NCBI GenBank assembly: GCA_964526675.1
Contig: CAZGLY010000018.1
Location: 1 to 60,848 of the forward strand
Reading direction: 5' to 3'
DNA length: 60,848 nt
From: CAZADA01 sp964526675
Lineage (GTDB): Bacteria; Pseudomonadota; Alphaproteobacteria; Caulobacterales; Maricaulaceae
Shown: piece by piece, positions 1 to 8,885 of the stretch
Position numbering within the stretch: the stretch's first letter is position 1
Layout of the letters: each line of letters begins with the position of its first letter
The notes under the pieces: model-generated
Told to the model about the DNA's origin: nothing
The model's database searches: none
The model's input: only the letters and a program-made list of their open reading frames with translations
Made by a program: the position numbers and the translations under genes

Positions 1-440
1 GCGTCGGCCATCGTGAACGGCACGTCGAGGATCCGCGCCAGCGTCTGCGCCAGCAGCGTCTTGCCGCAGCCCGTCGGCCCGATCAGCAGGATGTTCGACT
101 TCGCCAGCTCCACGTCGGCGCTCTGGGTCGCGTGGTTCAGCCGCTTGTAGTGGTTGTGCACGGCCACCGAGAGCACCCGCTTCGCGTGCTGCTGACCGAT
201 CACATAGTCGTCCAGCACGTCGCAAATCTCGCGCGGGCTTGGGACCCCTTCGCGGGATTTCACGAGGGACGACTTCGTCTCCTCGCGAATGATGTCCATG
301 CACAACTCGACGCATTCATCGCAAATGAACACGGTCGGGCCGGCGATGAGCTTGCGGACCTCGTGCTGACTCTTCCCGCAGAATGAGCAATAGAGCGTGC
401 TCTTGCCGTCGCCGCCCGTTTTTTGCGGTGTGTTCGCCAT
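1..440 (-). CDS. clpX: ATP-dependent Clp protease ATP-binding subunit ClpX (partial, C-terminus outside window)
   Basis: This is the unfoldase of the ClpXP protease, an AAA+ hexamer that feeds substrates to ClpP in the cytoplasm. Only the first 146 residues are present. They carry the N-terminal C4 zinc-binding domain (C18, C21, C40, C43) and the Walker A loop GPTGCGKT near residue 120, and the reading frame runs off the left edge. The ATG at 440 follows a GGGAG ribosome site. It sits just downstream of clpP on the same strand, the usual tig-clpP-clpX order. The identification is secure even though the ATPase core is missing. Confidence 0.95.
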   Translation of the reverse strand, partial: MANTPQKTGGDGKSTLYCSFCGKSQHEVRKLIAGPTVFICDECVELCMDIIREETKSSLVKSREGVPSPREICDVLDDYVIGQQHAKRVLSVAVHNHYKRLNHATQSADVELAKSNILLIGPTGCGKTLLAQTLARILDVPFTMAD

Positions 441-587
441 AATCACTCCCGTCGGCCTCGCCGGCGCCCGAGAGCGTCCGGCCTCCGCGGCGACCTTGCA
501 AGGGCTAGGCCGTCATCACCGCGCGCGCAGTCCATATTCGATCACGAACGAACAATCCGGATCAAGCCATACCACGACGCGCCCCGC

Positions 588-1220
588 TTAGCGGCCGTCG
601 TCGCCACTCGTTTCGACACGCGTTTCATAGACATGATCGACAATCCCGAACTCCCGCGCATCCTCGGCCGACATAAAGTAGTCCCGATCCAACGTGGTTT
701 CGATTCGATCGTACTCCTGGCCCGTGTGCTTCACGTAAATCTCGTTCAGGCGCCGCTTCACGCGGACGATGTCCTCGGCGTGCCGCTCAATGTCGGAGGC
801 TTGGCCGGAGTATCCGCCTGATGGTTGATGCACCATGATCCGCGCGTGCGGCAGCGCGATGCGCATGTCCGGCTCCCCGGCGGTCAACAGCAGCGATCCC
901 ATGGACGCCGCCTGACCAACGCAGACGGTCGAAACCGGACACTTGATGTACTGCATTGTGTCATAAATCGACAGACCCGAGGTCACCACGCCGCCAGGGC
1001 TGTTGATATACATCGCGATGTCTTTTTTGGGGCTTTCGGACTCCAAATACAGGAGTTGCGCCACGATCAGGCTGGCCATCCCGTCCTCAACCGGCCCGGT
1101 GAGGAAGATGATCCGCTCCTTCAGCAGCCGAGAAAAGATATCGTAGGCGCGTTCGCCACGGCTGGTTTGCTCGACCACCATCGGCACGAGATTCATCATG
1201 GTTTCGACGGTACGAGACAT
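588..1220 (-). CDS. clpP: ATP-dependent Clp protease proteolytic subunit ClpP
   Basis: This serine peptidase forms the double-heptameric chamber of ClpXP/ClpAP. The 210-residue protein has the catalytic triad S106 (GQAASMGS), H131 (MVHQPSGG) and D180 (LDRDYF), with spacings identical to the E. coli enzyme. The ATG at 1220 is chosen because AAGGAG lies 6 nt upstream; extending the frame upstream gives only low-complexity Arg-rich sequence. It lies between tig and clpX, with gaps of about 150 nt on each side. Confidence 0.97.
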   Translation of the reverse strand: MSRTVETMMNLVPMVVEQTSRGERAYDIFSRLLKERIIFLTGPVEDGMASLIVAQLLYLESESPKKDIAMYINSPGGVVTSGLSIYDTMQYIKCPVSTVCVGQAASMGSLLLTAGEPDMRIALPHARIMVHQPSGGYSGQASDIERHAEDIVRVKRRLNEIYVKHTGQEYDRIETTLDRDYFMSAEDAREFGIVDHVYETRVETSGDDGR

Positions 1221-1373
1221 CGCGCGCTCCTTGTGGGTCGGAAACCGGCGGCGCCGAACGGCGCGACGGGGTGGCGAGCGCTCCACGAACGCCCGCACAG
1301 GGACATGACACCTGGTTCCTGATATTTCGTCAGTCGCGCCCGCGCGCAACCCCCGCCGTCGCGTCTTCGCGGA

Positions 1374-2702
1374 TCACTCGTCCGCGAACAGGGTTTCGCG
1401 ATCGGTTTCGACGTCGGTCACGGCCGCGAGTTCGAGGATGTAGTCCACAACTTTTTCCTCAAACAGCGGCGCGCGCAGCTGCATCCGCGCGGCGGCGTTC
1501 GATTGGAAATACTCCGCGACTTCGCGCTCGCGCCCCGGATGACGGCGCGCCTCGGCGTTCACCGCGCGCGCCAGCTCTTCCTCCGGCACGTCGACGCCCG
1601 CCTCCCGGCCGATCTCGGCAAGGACGAGGCCAAGCCGCACGCGCCGGGCCGCGATCACCTGATACTCTTCGCGCAGCTGATCTTCCGTTTTTTCCGCGTC
1701 CGCATCCTCGATACGCCCGGCGTCCAAATCGGCTTTGACGTGCCGCCAGATCTGGTCGAACTCCGTCGACACCATGCGCTGGGGCAACTCGAAATCGTGG
1801 AGGTCATCGAGCGCGTCCAACAAGCGGCGCTTCACCCGTTGACGCACTTGGGCGGCGAAGTCCCGCTCCAAATTCGCGCGCACCGCCTCCGTCAACGCCG
1901 CCAAATCTTCGAAGCCGACTTGCGTGGCCAGCTCTTCCGAGACCTCGAGAACGCGGGGGCCCCGGACCTCTTTCACGGACACGTCAAAGACAGCGGGGCG
2001 CCCCTGGAGATCCTCGCGTGCGTAGTCTTCGGGGAACGTCACCTCGACCTGGACGTTGTCGCCTGCTTTGACGCCGATCAGCTGGCCCTCGAAGCCAGGG
2101 ATCAGCCGCCCCGCCCCGATCACAATCTCAGCGCCGTCCGCCGTGCCGCCGTCAAACTCCGTGCCGTCGACACGCCCGACGAAATCGACCACGACGGCGT
2201 CGCCGTCTTCCGCGGCGGCCTCGCCCTTGTCCTCGAAAACCTTCTGGTTGGAGGCCAGTTCAGCCAACGCCGCATCCACGTCCGCCTCCGCGGGCTTGGC
2301 GGTCAGTCGCTCCAGCGTGATCGCGCGCGGATCCGCCGGTGAGAAGGTCGGCATCACCTCCACGCGCAGCTCGTATTCCAAGTCCTCATCGCCCTTGGAC
2401 ACCGCTTCGGAGTCGCTGGAGACGGAGATCTCCGGCGTCGACGCGGCGCGCAGCTCACGCTCATCCAGGGTTTTTTGGGTCGCTTCGCTGACGGCCGCCT
2501 CGACGATCTCGTCCATCATGGAGCGGCCGAACATGCGGCGGATGTGGCTCGCCGGCACCTTGCCCGGACGAAACCCCTTCAGACGCACCTGGTCCTTGAT
2601 TTCATCAATGCGGGCATCGAGCCGCGCGGCCAAATCGGCGCGCGGGATCGTGATCTGAAAGGTGCGGCTAAGGCCTTCGGCCTCTTTTTCGGTGACGGTC
2701 AT
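1374..2702 (-). CDS. tig: Trigger factor, ribosome-associated chaperone and peptidyl-prolyl isomerase
   Basis: Trigger factor binds ribosomal protein L23 at the exit tunnel and shields nascent chains. The 442-aa product has the normal family length. The N-terminal ribosome-binding domain contains the signature GFRPGKVP (about residues 43-50), the middle FKBP-type PPIase domain covers about 150-250, and a long helical C-terminal arm follows. The ATG at 2702 begins MTVTEKEAEGL, the expected start. It is upstream of clpP on the same strand and probably shares its proteostasis role. Confidence 0.96.
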   Translation of the reverse strand: MTVTEKEAEGLSRTFQITIPRADLAARLDARIDEIKDQVRLKGFRPGKVPASHIRRMFGRSMMDEIVEAAVSEATQKTLDERELRAASTPEISVSSDSEAVSKGDEDLEYELRVEVMPTFSPADPRAITLERLTAKPAEADVDAALAELASNQKVFEDKGEAAAEDGDAVVVDFVGRVDGTEFDGGTADGAEIVIGAGRLIPGFEGQLIGVKAGDNVQVEVTFPEDYAREDLQGRPAVFDVSVKEVRGPRVLEVSEELATQVGFEDLAALTEAVRANLERDFAAQVRQRVKRRLLDALDDLHDFELPQRMVSTEFDQIWRHVKADLDAGRIEDADAEKTEDQLREEYQVIAARRVRLGLVLAEIGREAGVDVPEEELARAVNAEARRHPGREREVAEYFQSNAAARMQLRAPLFEEKVVDYILELAAVTDVETDRETLFADE

Positions 2703-2869
2703 GGTTCAACGGTCTGACAAGGAACGGCGGGAGAAGTGCGCGGAGCGAGCGCTTATGTCACGCGGGCATACCGCTGACAACCGCACGCCTGTGCTCAGCC
2801 TCGAGCGCGGGGCTCTTCGGCGCCTCTGATCAGGGGGCGGCGGAGCTGGCGCGCGCCCGAGCGTTTCCC

Positions 2870-4186
2870 TCAAAAGACGGTGAACAGCGCCACAGCCAGC
2901 GCCAGGCCGATCAGCGGCAAGATGACGGTCAAGGCCCCAAGCGGCCCGTAGGCGGCCTTGTGGGTCTCCCCGCAAATCGCGCGGATCGTCGTGACCACAT
3001 AGCCGTTGTGCGGGAGCGAATCCAACGCGCCGGAGGCGATGGCGATCACGCGATGCAACGCCTGCGGGTTGGCTCCCGCCTCAATGTAGGGGGTGTGCAC
3101 ACCGGCGTCGAAGGCGATGGTTTGCCCGCCGGAGGCCGAGCCCGTCAGGCCGGCGACAATGGTCACCGCCAAACTCGCTCCGATCAACGGCCCGCCGGGC
3201 AGCATCTCCAGTCCGGCCAACGTCGCGGCGAAGGCGGGCGTTTCCCGCGCCACCGCGCCGAAGCCGACGACCGCGCAGGTGTTGGTGATGGCCACAACCG
3301 CGCCCGTCGCGCCCGCCGAGAACGCCTGCGGCATCGCCGCCAACGAGGCGCGTCCCACCAGCAACGCCGCCGCCACCCCGGCGCCCAGCGCGAGAATCAA
3401 CGCGTAAGCCTCCAACAGATCGTCAAAGCCGTTGAACACGCCCCAGACCACGATCAGCGGCGCCACCGCGAGCGCCGGATGCGGCAGCGCCGCGTAGTCG
3501 CGCTCTGACGGGTCGTCCGGACGCTCGTCATAGCGTTCGCCGCGAGCGCAGGCCTGTCGCACCATGCGGCTCAGCCACCATTGCCCGACGCCGGCCATGA
3601 ACACCGCCACGACCAAGCTCACAGGCCATCCCGCAACCGACGTGGTGCCCAGATACGCAATCGGGATGACGTTTTGGATCTCTGGCGAGCCCGCCGACGT
3701 CATGGTGAACGTCACCGACCCAAAGGCGAGCGCGGCGGGAATGAAACGGCGTGGATAATCGCCGCGCCTAAAGAGGCTCAACGCCATCGGGTAGACCGAA
3801 AACGCCACGATGAAGACGGACACCCCGCCATAGGTCAGCAACGCGCAGGCGCCGACGACGGCCAGAACGGCGTGCTTCGTTCCGAAGGTGTCGACCACCC
3901 AATGCGCGACGCTGTCGGCCGCGCCGGAGGCGGCCATGACCTCCCCGAAAATCGCGCCCAGGAGAAACATCAAAAACCACGACGCGAGAAAGCCCGTGAA
4001 CCCGCCCATATAGGCGCTCACGAAGTCCGCGCCGCCGTCCTCCGCGAGGGGCGGCAGCAGCGGCATGCCCGCCGAGATCGCGACGAGCGCCGCGCACGCC
4101 ACCGCCGCAACGATGATGTTCACCCCGCGGACCGTCAGCAGGATCAACAGGGCGAGGCCGGCGGCCAGACCAATCGCGCTGATCAT
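2870..4186 (-). CDS. GntP-family proton:organic-acid (gluconate-like) permease
   Basis: This 438-aa integral membrane protein has about 12 hydrophobic segments and starts directly with a membrane helix. The segments GGVSVFIVAFSVYPMA (about 120) and GSASGGQTIAFDAG (about 345) are typical of the GntP/CitMHS-like group that imports gluconate or other hydroxy acids with protons or Na+. The substrate cannot be read from sequence and no sugar-acid catabolic genes are adjacent. The start has a strong GGGGGAGG ribosome site. It lies 65 nt downstream of the zinc operon on the same strand, with no clear terminator between. Confidence 0.8.
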   Translation of the reverse strand: MISAIGLAAGLALLILLTVRGVNIIVAAVACAALVAISAGMPLLPPLAEDGGADFVSAYMGGFTGFLASWFLMFLLGAIFGEVMAASGAADSVAHWVVDTFGTKHAVLAVVGACALLTYGGVSVFIVAFSVYPMALSLFRRGDYPRRFIPAALAFGSVTFTMTSAGSPEIQNVIPIAYLGTTSVAGWPVSLVVAVFMAGVGQWWLSRMVRQACARGERYDERPDDPSERDYAALPHPALAVAPLIVVWGVFNGFDDLLEAYALILALGAGVAAALLVGRASLAAMPQAFSAGATGAVVAITNTCAVVGFGAVARETPAFAATLAGLEMLPGGPLIGASLAVTIVAGLTGSASGGQTIAFDAGVHTPYIEAGANPQALHRVIAIASGALDSLPHNGYVVTTIRAICGETHKAAYGPLGALTVILPLIGLALAVALFTVF

Positions 4187-4251
4187 CGTCCTCCCCCGCG
4201 CTTCGAGCGCTTGCAGACCCCCAAGGCCCTCCGTCCCCTCACGCGACCGTT

Positions 4252-4797
4252 CTAGGGCAGTTCGTAGCGCTCAACGTTGTCGACGATGATGGTGTAGGCC
4301 GAGTTTGCGAGGTCGCTCATGCGCTCTTCGGTGCGCATCTCCCCCTCGACCCAAATCGGGGTCCACAGATCGGGAAGCTGCACGTCCCCCTCCGCCGGAG
4401 CGACGTACACGGTCTGATTGGGCGGCGGCGGCGGCTGATGGAGACACGCCCCGTAATATGGCACCAGCAGGAACTCGCTGACCTGCCCGCCCGGCCGAAA
4501 ATCAAACGGCACCGCGTAACCCGGCAGCCGAACCCGCACGCCGTCGAGATCATCAACCACGTTGAAGGTGCCGATCTGGACGCCGACGTCCGCCTCCGAC
4601 CCTTCAGCCACAGGGTTGTTCCACAGATTGGAGAGATGTTCGGAGTACAATTCCTGGATAATGTCGTCCTCGCCGTCGGGCCAGAGATCATCCCATCGCA
4701 GTTCTTCCGCCTCCGGCGCGGCGTAAGCCGCGCTCAGCGTCGACGCGAAAGCGACGGCGACCACGAGGCCACGCGCCAAGCTCGACAGCTTCATCAT
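4252..4797 (-). CDS. DUF3299-family exported protein of the zinc-linked ABC operon
   Basis: A 181-aa secreted protein. A signal peptide occupies residues 1-26 (cleavage after AYA). The DUF3299 core motif is YYGACLHQPPPPPNQTVYV (about 110-128). The biochemical function of the family is not known to me. Its ATG overlaps the stop of the permease gene by 4 nt, so it is translationally coupled in the ABC operon. The same combination (DUF2796, ABC ATPase, permease, DUF3299) resembles the zinc-regulated Zrg-type system of vibrios, which suggests a periplasmic role in metal handling. Confidence 0.75.
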   Translation of the reverse strand: MMKLSSLARGLVVAVAFASTLSAAYAAPEAEELRWDDLWPDGEDDIIQELYSEHLSNLWNNPVAEGSEADVGVQIGTFNVVDDLDGVRVRLPGYAVPFDFRPGGQVSEFLLVPYYGACLHQPPPPPNQTVYVAPAEGDVQLPDLWTPIWVEGEMRTEERMSDLANSAYTIIVDNVERYELP

Positions 4798-6068
4798 ACA
4801 CGCACCGTCAGTCCGTCATTGAGGGCGTTGCGGGTCGCGCGCCATGCCGGCGCCGCCGCCAAAAGCGCCGCAGACACGATCACGACGCCCACCACCGCCG
4901 CATCGAACCACGTTGGCGGAACAGCGGGCAAGGTCAAGCCGAAGCGCGCCGTGGCGAACGGCGCGGCGATCGCCGTCGCGAGCTGCACCAGCGCCACGCC
5001 GACGCCCGCGCCGGCCGCGGCTAGGAGCGCCGCTTCGCTGATCAACAGGGCGAAGACGTGCCATGGCCGGGCCCCCACCGCCCGCAGGATCGCCATCTCC
5101 CGTCGCCGTTCGTTCAAGCTCGACAGCAAGATGGTTGTGATGCTGACAAGGCCCACCACGATGACGAACGCTGAAACGAGCGCCAAAGCCCGCTCCGCGG
5201 CGCCGACGACGCTCCACAATTGGCTCAACGCCACGCCGGGGATCACCGCCAGCAACGGTTCGCGGGGATAGGTGTTGATGGCTCGCTGCAGGCGCAGCAC
5301 CTCGATCTTGTTGCTGAGCCCGATCAGAGCCGCCGTGATGTTGCTGGGCTGGAGATCCATCGCCCGCGTTTGGTCCGCTGTGATCGCCCTGGCCATCGGC
5401 GTCGGCGCGCCGCCGGCCCATCCGATGTGGATCGCCTCGATCGCCTCAAGACTGACATGGATCGTGCGGTCCACGGGGGTGCCGGTGGGCGCCAGAATGC
5501 CCGCCACGCGAAAGGGCCGATCGGTGTGTTCGGCGAAGCTGACCGCGCCCAGGCCGTGGGACAGCGTGATCTCCCTGTCCAGCGTGTAGCCCAATTCCCG
5601 CGCCACAGCCGCGCCCAGCACGGCGTCGTAGAGGTCGGCGAACAGCGCGCCCTCCGCGATCTCGAGGGATCGACCGCCGCCATACTGGTAGCGCGCGAAG
5701 TATTCCGGGGTCGTGCCCAACACGCGAAAGCCGGCGTGGGAGTCCCCGAGGCTCAAGGGCACGGCCCACGCCACTTCCGGACGCGCGGCGATTTCCTGGT
5801 AGCTCGCCCAGCTGATGTTGTTCGTCGCCTGGCCGATGCGAAACACGGAGTAGAGCGTGAGATTGATCGCGCCCGAGCGCGCGCCGACGATCAGGTCCGT
5901 GCCCGAGATGGTGTTCTCAAAGCTCGCCCGGGCGCCGTGGCGGATTTTCTCGACGCCCAAGAACAAGGTCACCGCCACGGCGATGGCCAACGCCGTCAGC
6001 ACCGCGACGCCGGCGCGGTTGGCCAGGCTCTGCGCGGCGAGACGCACAATGACGCCGGCGCGGTTCAT
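4794..6068 (-). CDS. ABC transporter permease, FtsX/MacB type
   Basis: This 424-aa membrane protein has one N-terminal helix (about 15-37), a large periplasmic domain (about 40-275), and three C-terminal helices (about 285, 340 and 390). That is the FtsX-like topology of MacB/LolCE-type permeases rather than of importers using a classic binding protein. The motif LNERRREMAILRAVGA before the second core helix is diagnostic. It overlaps the ATPase gene upstream and the DUF3299 gene downstream by 4 nt each. The substrate is inferred to be zinc-related only from the operon and the Zur-like site. Confidence 0.82.
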   Translation of the reverse strand: MNRAGVIVRLAAQSLANRAGVAVLTALAIAVAVTLFLGVEKIRHGARASFENTISGTDLIVGARSGAINLTLYSVFRIGQATNNISWASYQEIAARPEVAWAVPLSLGDSHAGFRVLGTTPEYFARYQYGGGRSLEIAEGALFADLYDAVLGAAVARELGYTLDREITLSHGLGAVSFAEHTDRPFRVAGILAPTGTPVDRTIHVSLEAIEAIHIGWAGGAPTPMARAITADQTRAMDLQPSNITAALIGLSNKIEVLRLQRAINTYPREPLLAVIPGVALSQLWSVVGAAERALALVSAFVIVVGLVSITTILLSSLNERRREMAILRAVGARPWHVFALLISEAALLAAAGAGVGVALVQLATAIAAPFATARFGLTLPAVPPTWFDAAVVGVVIVSAALLAAAPAWRATRNALNDGLTVRV

Positions 6069-6778
6069 GCGGCGTCCTGCGCAGCCGCCGCCCGGTTCAA
6101 CGCACGCAGATCCAAGGCTTCGTCAAACCGCGGCGCCAACGCCGCGTCATGGCTCACGAACAGCAAGCTCGCGCCCGTCTCGGCGCACTCCTCCAGCAGG
6201 AGCGCCAAAAAGGCGTCGCGGGTGGATGCGTCCAGCGCGGATGTCGGCTCATCGGCGATGATCAGTTGTGGCGCGCCAATGAGGGCGCGCGCCGCCGCCA
6301 CCCGCTGCTGCTGGCCCACGCTGAGGTTCCGCGACGGCGTCGTGAGGATGCGCGGATCCGTCAGCCCAAGCCGCGCGAGCAAGCGCTTCGCCTCGCGTTC
6401 CACGCTCGCCTCCCGCCGCAAGGCCGCCGCTGCGCGCGCGCGCGAAAATCGGCACGGCAGCGTCACGTTGTCCAAGACGGACAGGTACGGCAGCAGATTG
6501 AACATCTGAAAAATCACGCCGAGGTGTTCCGCGCGGAAGGCGTCGCGCGCGGCGCCGCTCAATCGGGTCAGGTCGGCGCCAAGCACCTCGACCCGGCCCG
6601 CGTCGGCCGCCAACACGCCGGCGATCACGCCCAGAAGCGTGCTCTTCCCGGAGCCGCTTGGGCCTTGCAGGAACGTGCGCGAGCCGCCGCCCATCACAAA
6701 GCGCGGCACGTCAAGCGCGACGGGCCCGCGACCCCAGCGGAACGTCAGGTTCTCAACGCAAACGGCTGGCGCGCTCAT
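6065..6778 (-). CDS. ABC transporter ATP-binding protein, LolD/MacB type
   Basis: A 237-aa nucleotide-binding subunit that should pair with the adjacent FtsX-like permease on the inner face of the membrane. It shows Walker A GPSGSGKST (about 39-47), Q-loop IFQMFNL, signature LSVGQQQRVA and Walker B LIIADEPTSALD, followed by the H-loop FVSHD. The Walker B aspartate/glutamate pair is intact, so it should hydrolyse ATP. Its ends overlap both neighbouring genes by 4 nt. Confidence 0.88.
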   Translation of the reverse strand: MSAPAVCVENLTFRWGRGPVALDVPRFVMGGGSRTFLQGPSGSGKSTLLGVIAGVLAADAGRVEVLGADLTRLSGAARDAFRAEHLGVIFQMFNLLPYLSVLDNVTLPCRFSRARAAAALRREASVEREAKRLLARLGLTDPRILTTPSRNLSVGQQQRVAAARALIGAPQLIIADEPTSALDASTRDAFLALLLEECAETGASLLFVSHDAALAPRFDEALDLRALNRAAAAQDAA

Positions 6779-7431
6779 GGGCGCAGATCAAAACGCACCG
6801 CCTCTGGCGTCAAGACGGCCGCTGTTTGGCGCGTGGCGTCGAGATAAGCCGCGTCCACACGCTCAAGTCGTTCGAAGGCTTCAAAGAAGTTCACTTCGAT
6901 CCAGGCCAGACGGTCGGGCTTCGCGCACGCAAACTGATAGCGCGCCGTCACATCCGCGCCGCCATGCGCCTCATGTTCGTGGTCGTCATGATCGTGGTCG
7001 TGGTCGTGGTCGTGACCCTCGTGGTGATCGTGATCGTCATGATCATCGTCGTGATCGTGGTCATGGTCGTGACCGTCATGACTGCTCGCCTCCGCCGCGG
7101 CGCCGGCCAGGTCGCCAGGCGTCATCGTCACGCCGTCCGCTGTGCATTCCGCGCGCGGATCGAGCGTGAGAGCGGCCTCCGCGTTCTCCACGAAGGCGAG
7201 CGCGACGGTCACCGCCCCCTCCTCTTCCGGCGTGGCGGGCGCCCGCTCAAAACCAACAAGATTGAACGCGGGCGTCACCAGCTCCACCGCTAGCGCGCCA
7301 TCCTGGGCGGCGGCCGTCAGCGTCGCGACCCCGTGGACGTGAGCCCCGACCTGGCGCGTCTGCGACGCCTCCTCTTGAGCTGTGGCGGCGCTCCCGAGCA
7401 ACACCGCAAACGCGGCGACGTGACAACGCAT
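6775..7431 (-). CDS. DUF2796 exported protein with long His/Asp metal-binding loop (ZrgA-like)
   Basis: A 218-aa periplasmic protein with a signal peptide (1-18, cleavage after TAQ or nearby) and an early HVHG motif at 31-34. A run of about 39 residues (118-156) is almost only His, Asp and Glu. Such loops bind Zn(II) in ZnuA and in DUF2796 proteins. The ATG at 7431 is the only start that gives a signal peptide; the open frame further upstream is noise. It is the first gene of the ABC operon and sits 82 nt from a Zur-like palindrome. The likely role is zinc capture or buffering. Confidence 0.82.
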   Translation of the reverse strand: MRCHVAAFAVLLGSAATAQEEASQTRQVGAHVHGVATLTAAAQDGALAVELVTPAFNLVGFERAPATPEEEGAVTVALAFVENAEAALTLDPRAECTADGVTMTPGDLAGAAAEASSHDGHDHDHDHDDDHDDHDHHEGHDHDHDHDHDDHEHEAHGGADVTARYQFACAKPDRLAWIEVNFFEAFERLERVDAAYLDATRQTAAVLTPEAVRFDLRP

Positions 7432-7512
7432 GTTCGTTCTCCCAGCTTCTCGGATGGAGGGCTCGTTTAGGATCCCACTTAGGGCTCGATCACCGTCGCG
7501 TTCTCGCATAAA

Positions 7513-7527
7513 TGTTACGCTGTAACA
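7513..7527. promoter_or_regulatory. Zur-like operator between divergent zinc genes
   Basis: The bases TGTTAC-GCT-GTAACA form a perfect 6-bp inverted repeat with a 3-nt spacer, preceded by AAA. This matches the core of the bacterial Zur box (ATGTTAT..ATAACAT). It lies in the intergenic region between the DUF2796/ABC operon (minus) and the ZIP transporter (plus), so one dimer site could repress both when zinc is plentiful. The Zur gene itself is not in the window. The palindrome is seen directly; the regulator is inferred. Confidence 0.6.
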
Positions 7528-7608
7528 ACAAAGGCCGACGCTCAGAACTCGCGTCGCCACGGCTGGTCTGGGCCGGACGTGGAACACGCCGCGAAGAGGG
7601 TGGGTCGA

Positions 7609-8391
7609 ATGTGGGCAATGGCGCCGCCGGCGATTGTGTTCAGCCTGTTGGCGGCCGCCATCACGACGCTCGGCTTGGTGGGGGTGACGCTCAGCCCTCT
7701 GAGGGTGAACGCGTCCATGGGCTTGTTTGCGGCGTTCGCCGCGGGCGTGTTGGTGAGCGTCACGCTGCTGCACCTCGCGCCTCATGCGCTGTTGGCCAGC
7801 CGTGACGCGCCGGCGCTGATGTTCGCCGGGTTCGCGAGCGGGTTCGTGCTCAATCGCGGCGTCTTGACCCTTGCGGAACGCCAAGGCGGCGCTCAACTCG
7901 CGCTCGGCGTCACGCCGGCTTTGGGCGTTGCGTTCCATTCTCTGATCGATGGCGTCGCCTACGCCGTCAATTTCGCCGTCAGCTTTCCCACCGGCTTGAT
8001 GACCGCTGCGGGCTTGATGATGCACGAACTGCCCGAGGGCGTGATTGTCTTCGGCGTGTTGCGCGGCGCGGGTTTGAAGCGCCCCATGGCGTTTCTGTGG
8101 GCCTTCCTGGCCGCGGCGGCGACGACGCCGCTCGGCGCCTTTGCCGCCCAGCCGCTGGTTGGCGCGCTCGAACCTCAGCTTCTGGCCCACTTGTTCGCGT
8201 TCACGGCGGGCGTGTTGCTTTATGTCGGCGCGGGGCACCTCCTGCCCCATGTGGAGCGGGAGAGCAGCGTGGCGGTCCTTCCGGTCGCGGCGGCCGGCGC
8301 GCTTGTGGGCGTCGCGATGGAGGCGATGCACGACCATGATCATGGGCGTCCGGCGTTCGCGAGCCCGGCCCTCGAGCATCAGCACCGGTGA
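7609..8391 (+). CDS. ZIP-family divalent metal (zinc) transporter
   Basis: A 260-aa inner-membrane protein of about eight helices. The metal-site helices are visible as GVAFHSLIDGVAYA (HxxxD, helix IV) and MMHELPEGVIVFGVL (HExxE/G, helix V), the hallmark of ZIP carriers. A short HDHDHG tail is near the C-terminus. The ATG at 7609 is preferred because GAGGG lies 8 nt upstream; an in-frame ATG at 7579 would add ten residues. It is divergent from the zinc ABC operon and shares the Zur-like site, which supports zinc uptake. Confidence 0.85.
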   Translation: MWAMAPPAIVFSLLAAAITTLGLVGVTLSPLRVNASMGLFAAFAAGVLVSVTLLHLAPHALLASRDAPALMFAGFASGFVLNRGVLTLAERQGGAQLALGVTPALGVAFHSLIDGVAYAVNFAVSFPTGLMTAAGLMMHELPEGVIVFGVLRGAGLKRPMAFLWAFLAAAATTPLGAFAAQPLVGALEPQLLAHLFAFTAGVLLYVGAGHLLPHVERESSVAVLPVAAAGALVGVAMEAMHDHDHGRPAFASPALEHQHR

Positions 8392-8446
8392 CCCACAATC
8401 GGTGCGTTGATGCGTCGTTGAAACGTCGATCTGGCGCTCTGACACC

Positions 8447-8866
8447 ATGAGGCGAACGCGGACACAGCGAAACGTCGCCGCGGTCGCGGGAGCGCTCGCG
8501 GCCCTGGTGATCACAGGCGCGGCGCACGCCGGCGGAGGCGGCGCCGGCGCGTCGGATTATTATCTGAAGGTCGAGCCGGTCACGGGCACGATCACCCAGG
8601 ATTTCAAAGCCCGCGGCGTGTTGCACGTCGAGCTTGGCTTGGACATCCGTTCAGCGGACGTGCGCCGCCGCGCCGACGCCGCCATACCCCGCCTCCGCGC
8701 GGCGTGTTCTGAAGCGCTGCGCCGCTACCTCAATGTGTACTACATCGCCGGACGCACGCCGGATGCGGACGCCATCCGCACACTGATGCAGGAGGCCGTG
8801 GATTCCGTCCTGCGCGAAGAGGGCGCGGAAGTCTTGCTGTCCATGGTGCTCGTGCACGGCAAGTAA
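8447..8866 (+). CDS. Small exported protein with FliL-like C-terminal half, function unknown
   Basis: A 139-aa protein with an Arg-rich N-terminus and signal peptide (about 1-28, AHA cleavage), a Gly-rich linker, then a compact alpha/beta domain. The segment RGVLHVELGLDI followed by an RADAAIPRLRAAC helix and EVLLSMVLVHGK resembles small alphaproteobacterial exported proteins distantly related to FliL. I do not recognise a function. It stands alone, between the ZIP gene and the convergent pterin dehydratase gene. Confidence 0.6.
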   Translation: MRRTRTQRNVAAVAGALAALVITGAAHAGGGGAGASDYYLKVEPVTGTITQDFKARGVLHVELGLDIRSADVRRRADAAIPRLRAACSEALRRYLNVYYIAGRTPDADAIRTLMQEAVDSVLREEGAEVLLSMVLVHGK

Positions 8867-8885
8867 GACCGCCGAACGCCCCCAA

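Noticed and set aside
6961..7085. GTGGTC/ATGATC-like reiterated DNA taken as a possible satellite or CRISPR
   Set aside because: It is the codons for the His/Asp loop of the DUF2796 protein; units are too short and irregular for a CRISPR array.
6775..8514. A very long minus-strand reading frame extending the DUF2796 gene upstream to 8514
   Set aside because: The extra part is Arg/Gln/His-rich antisense of the ZIP gene and lacks any domain. A start at 7431 gives a proper signal peptide.
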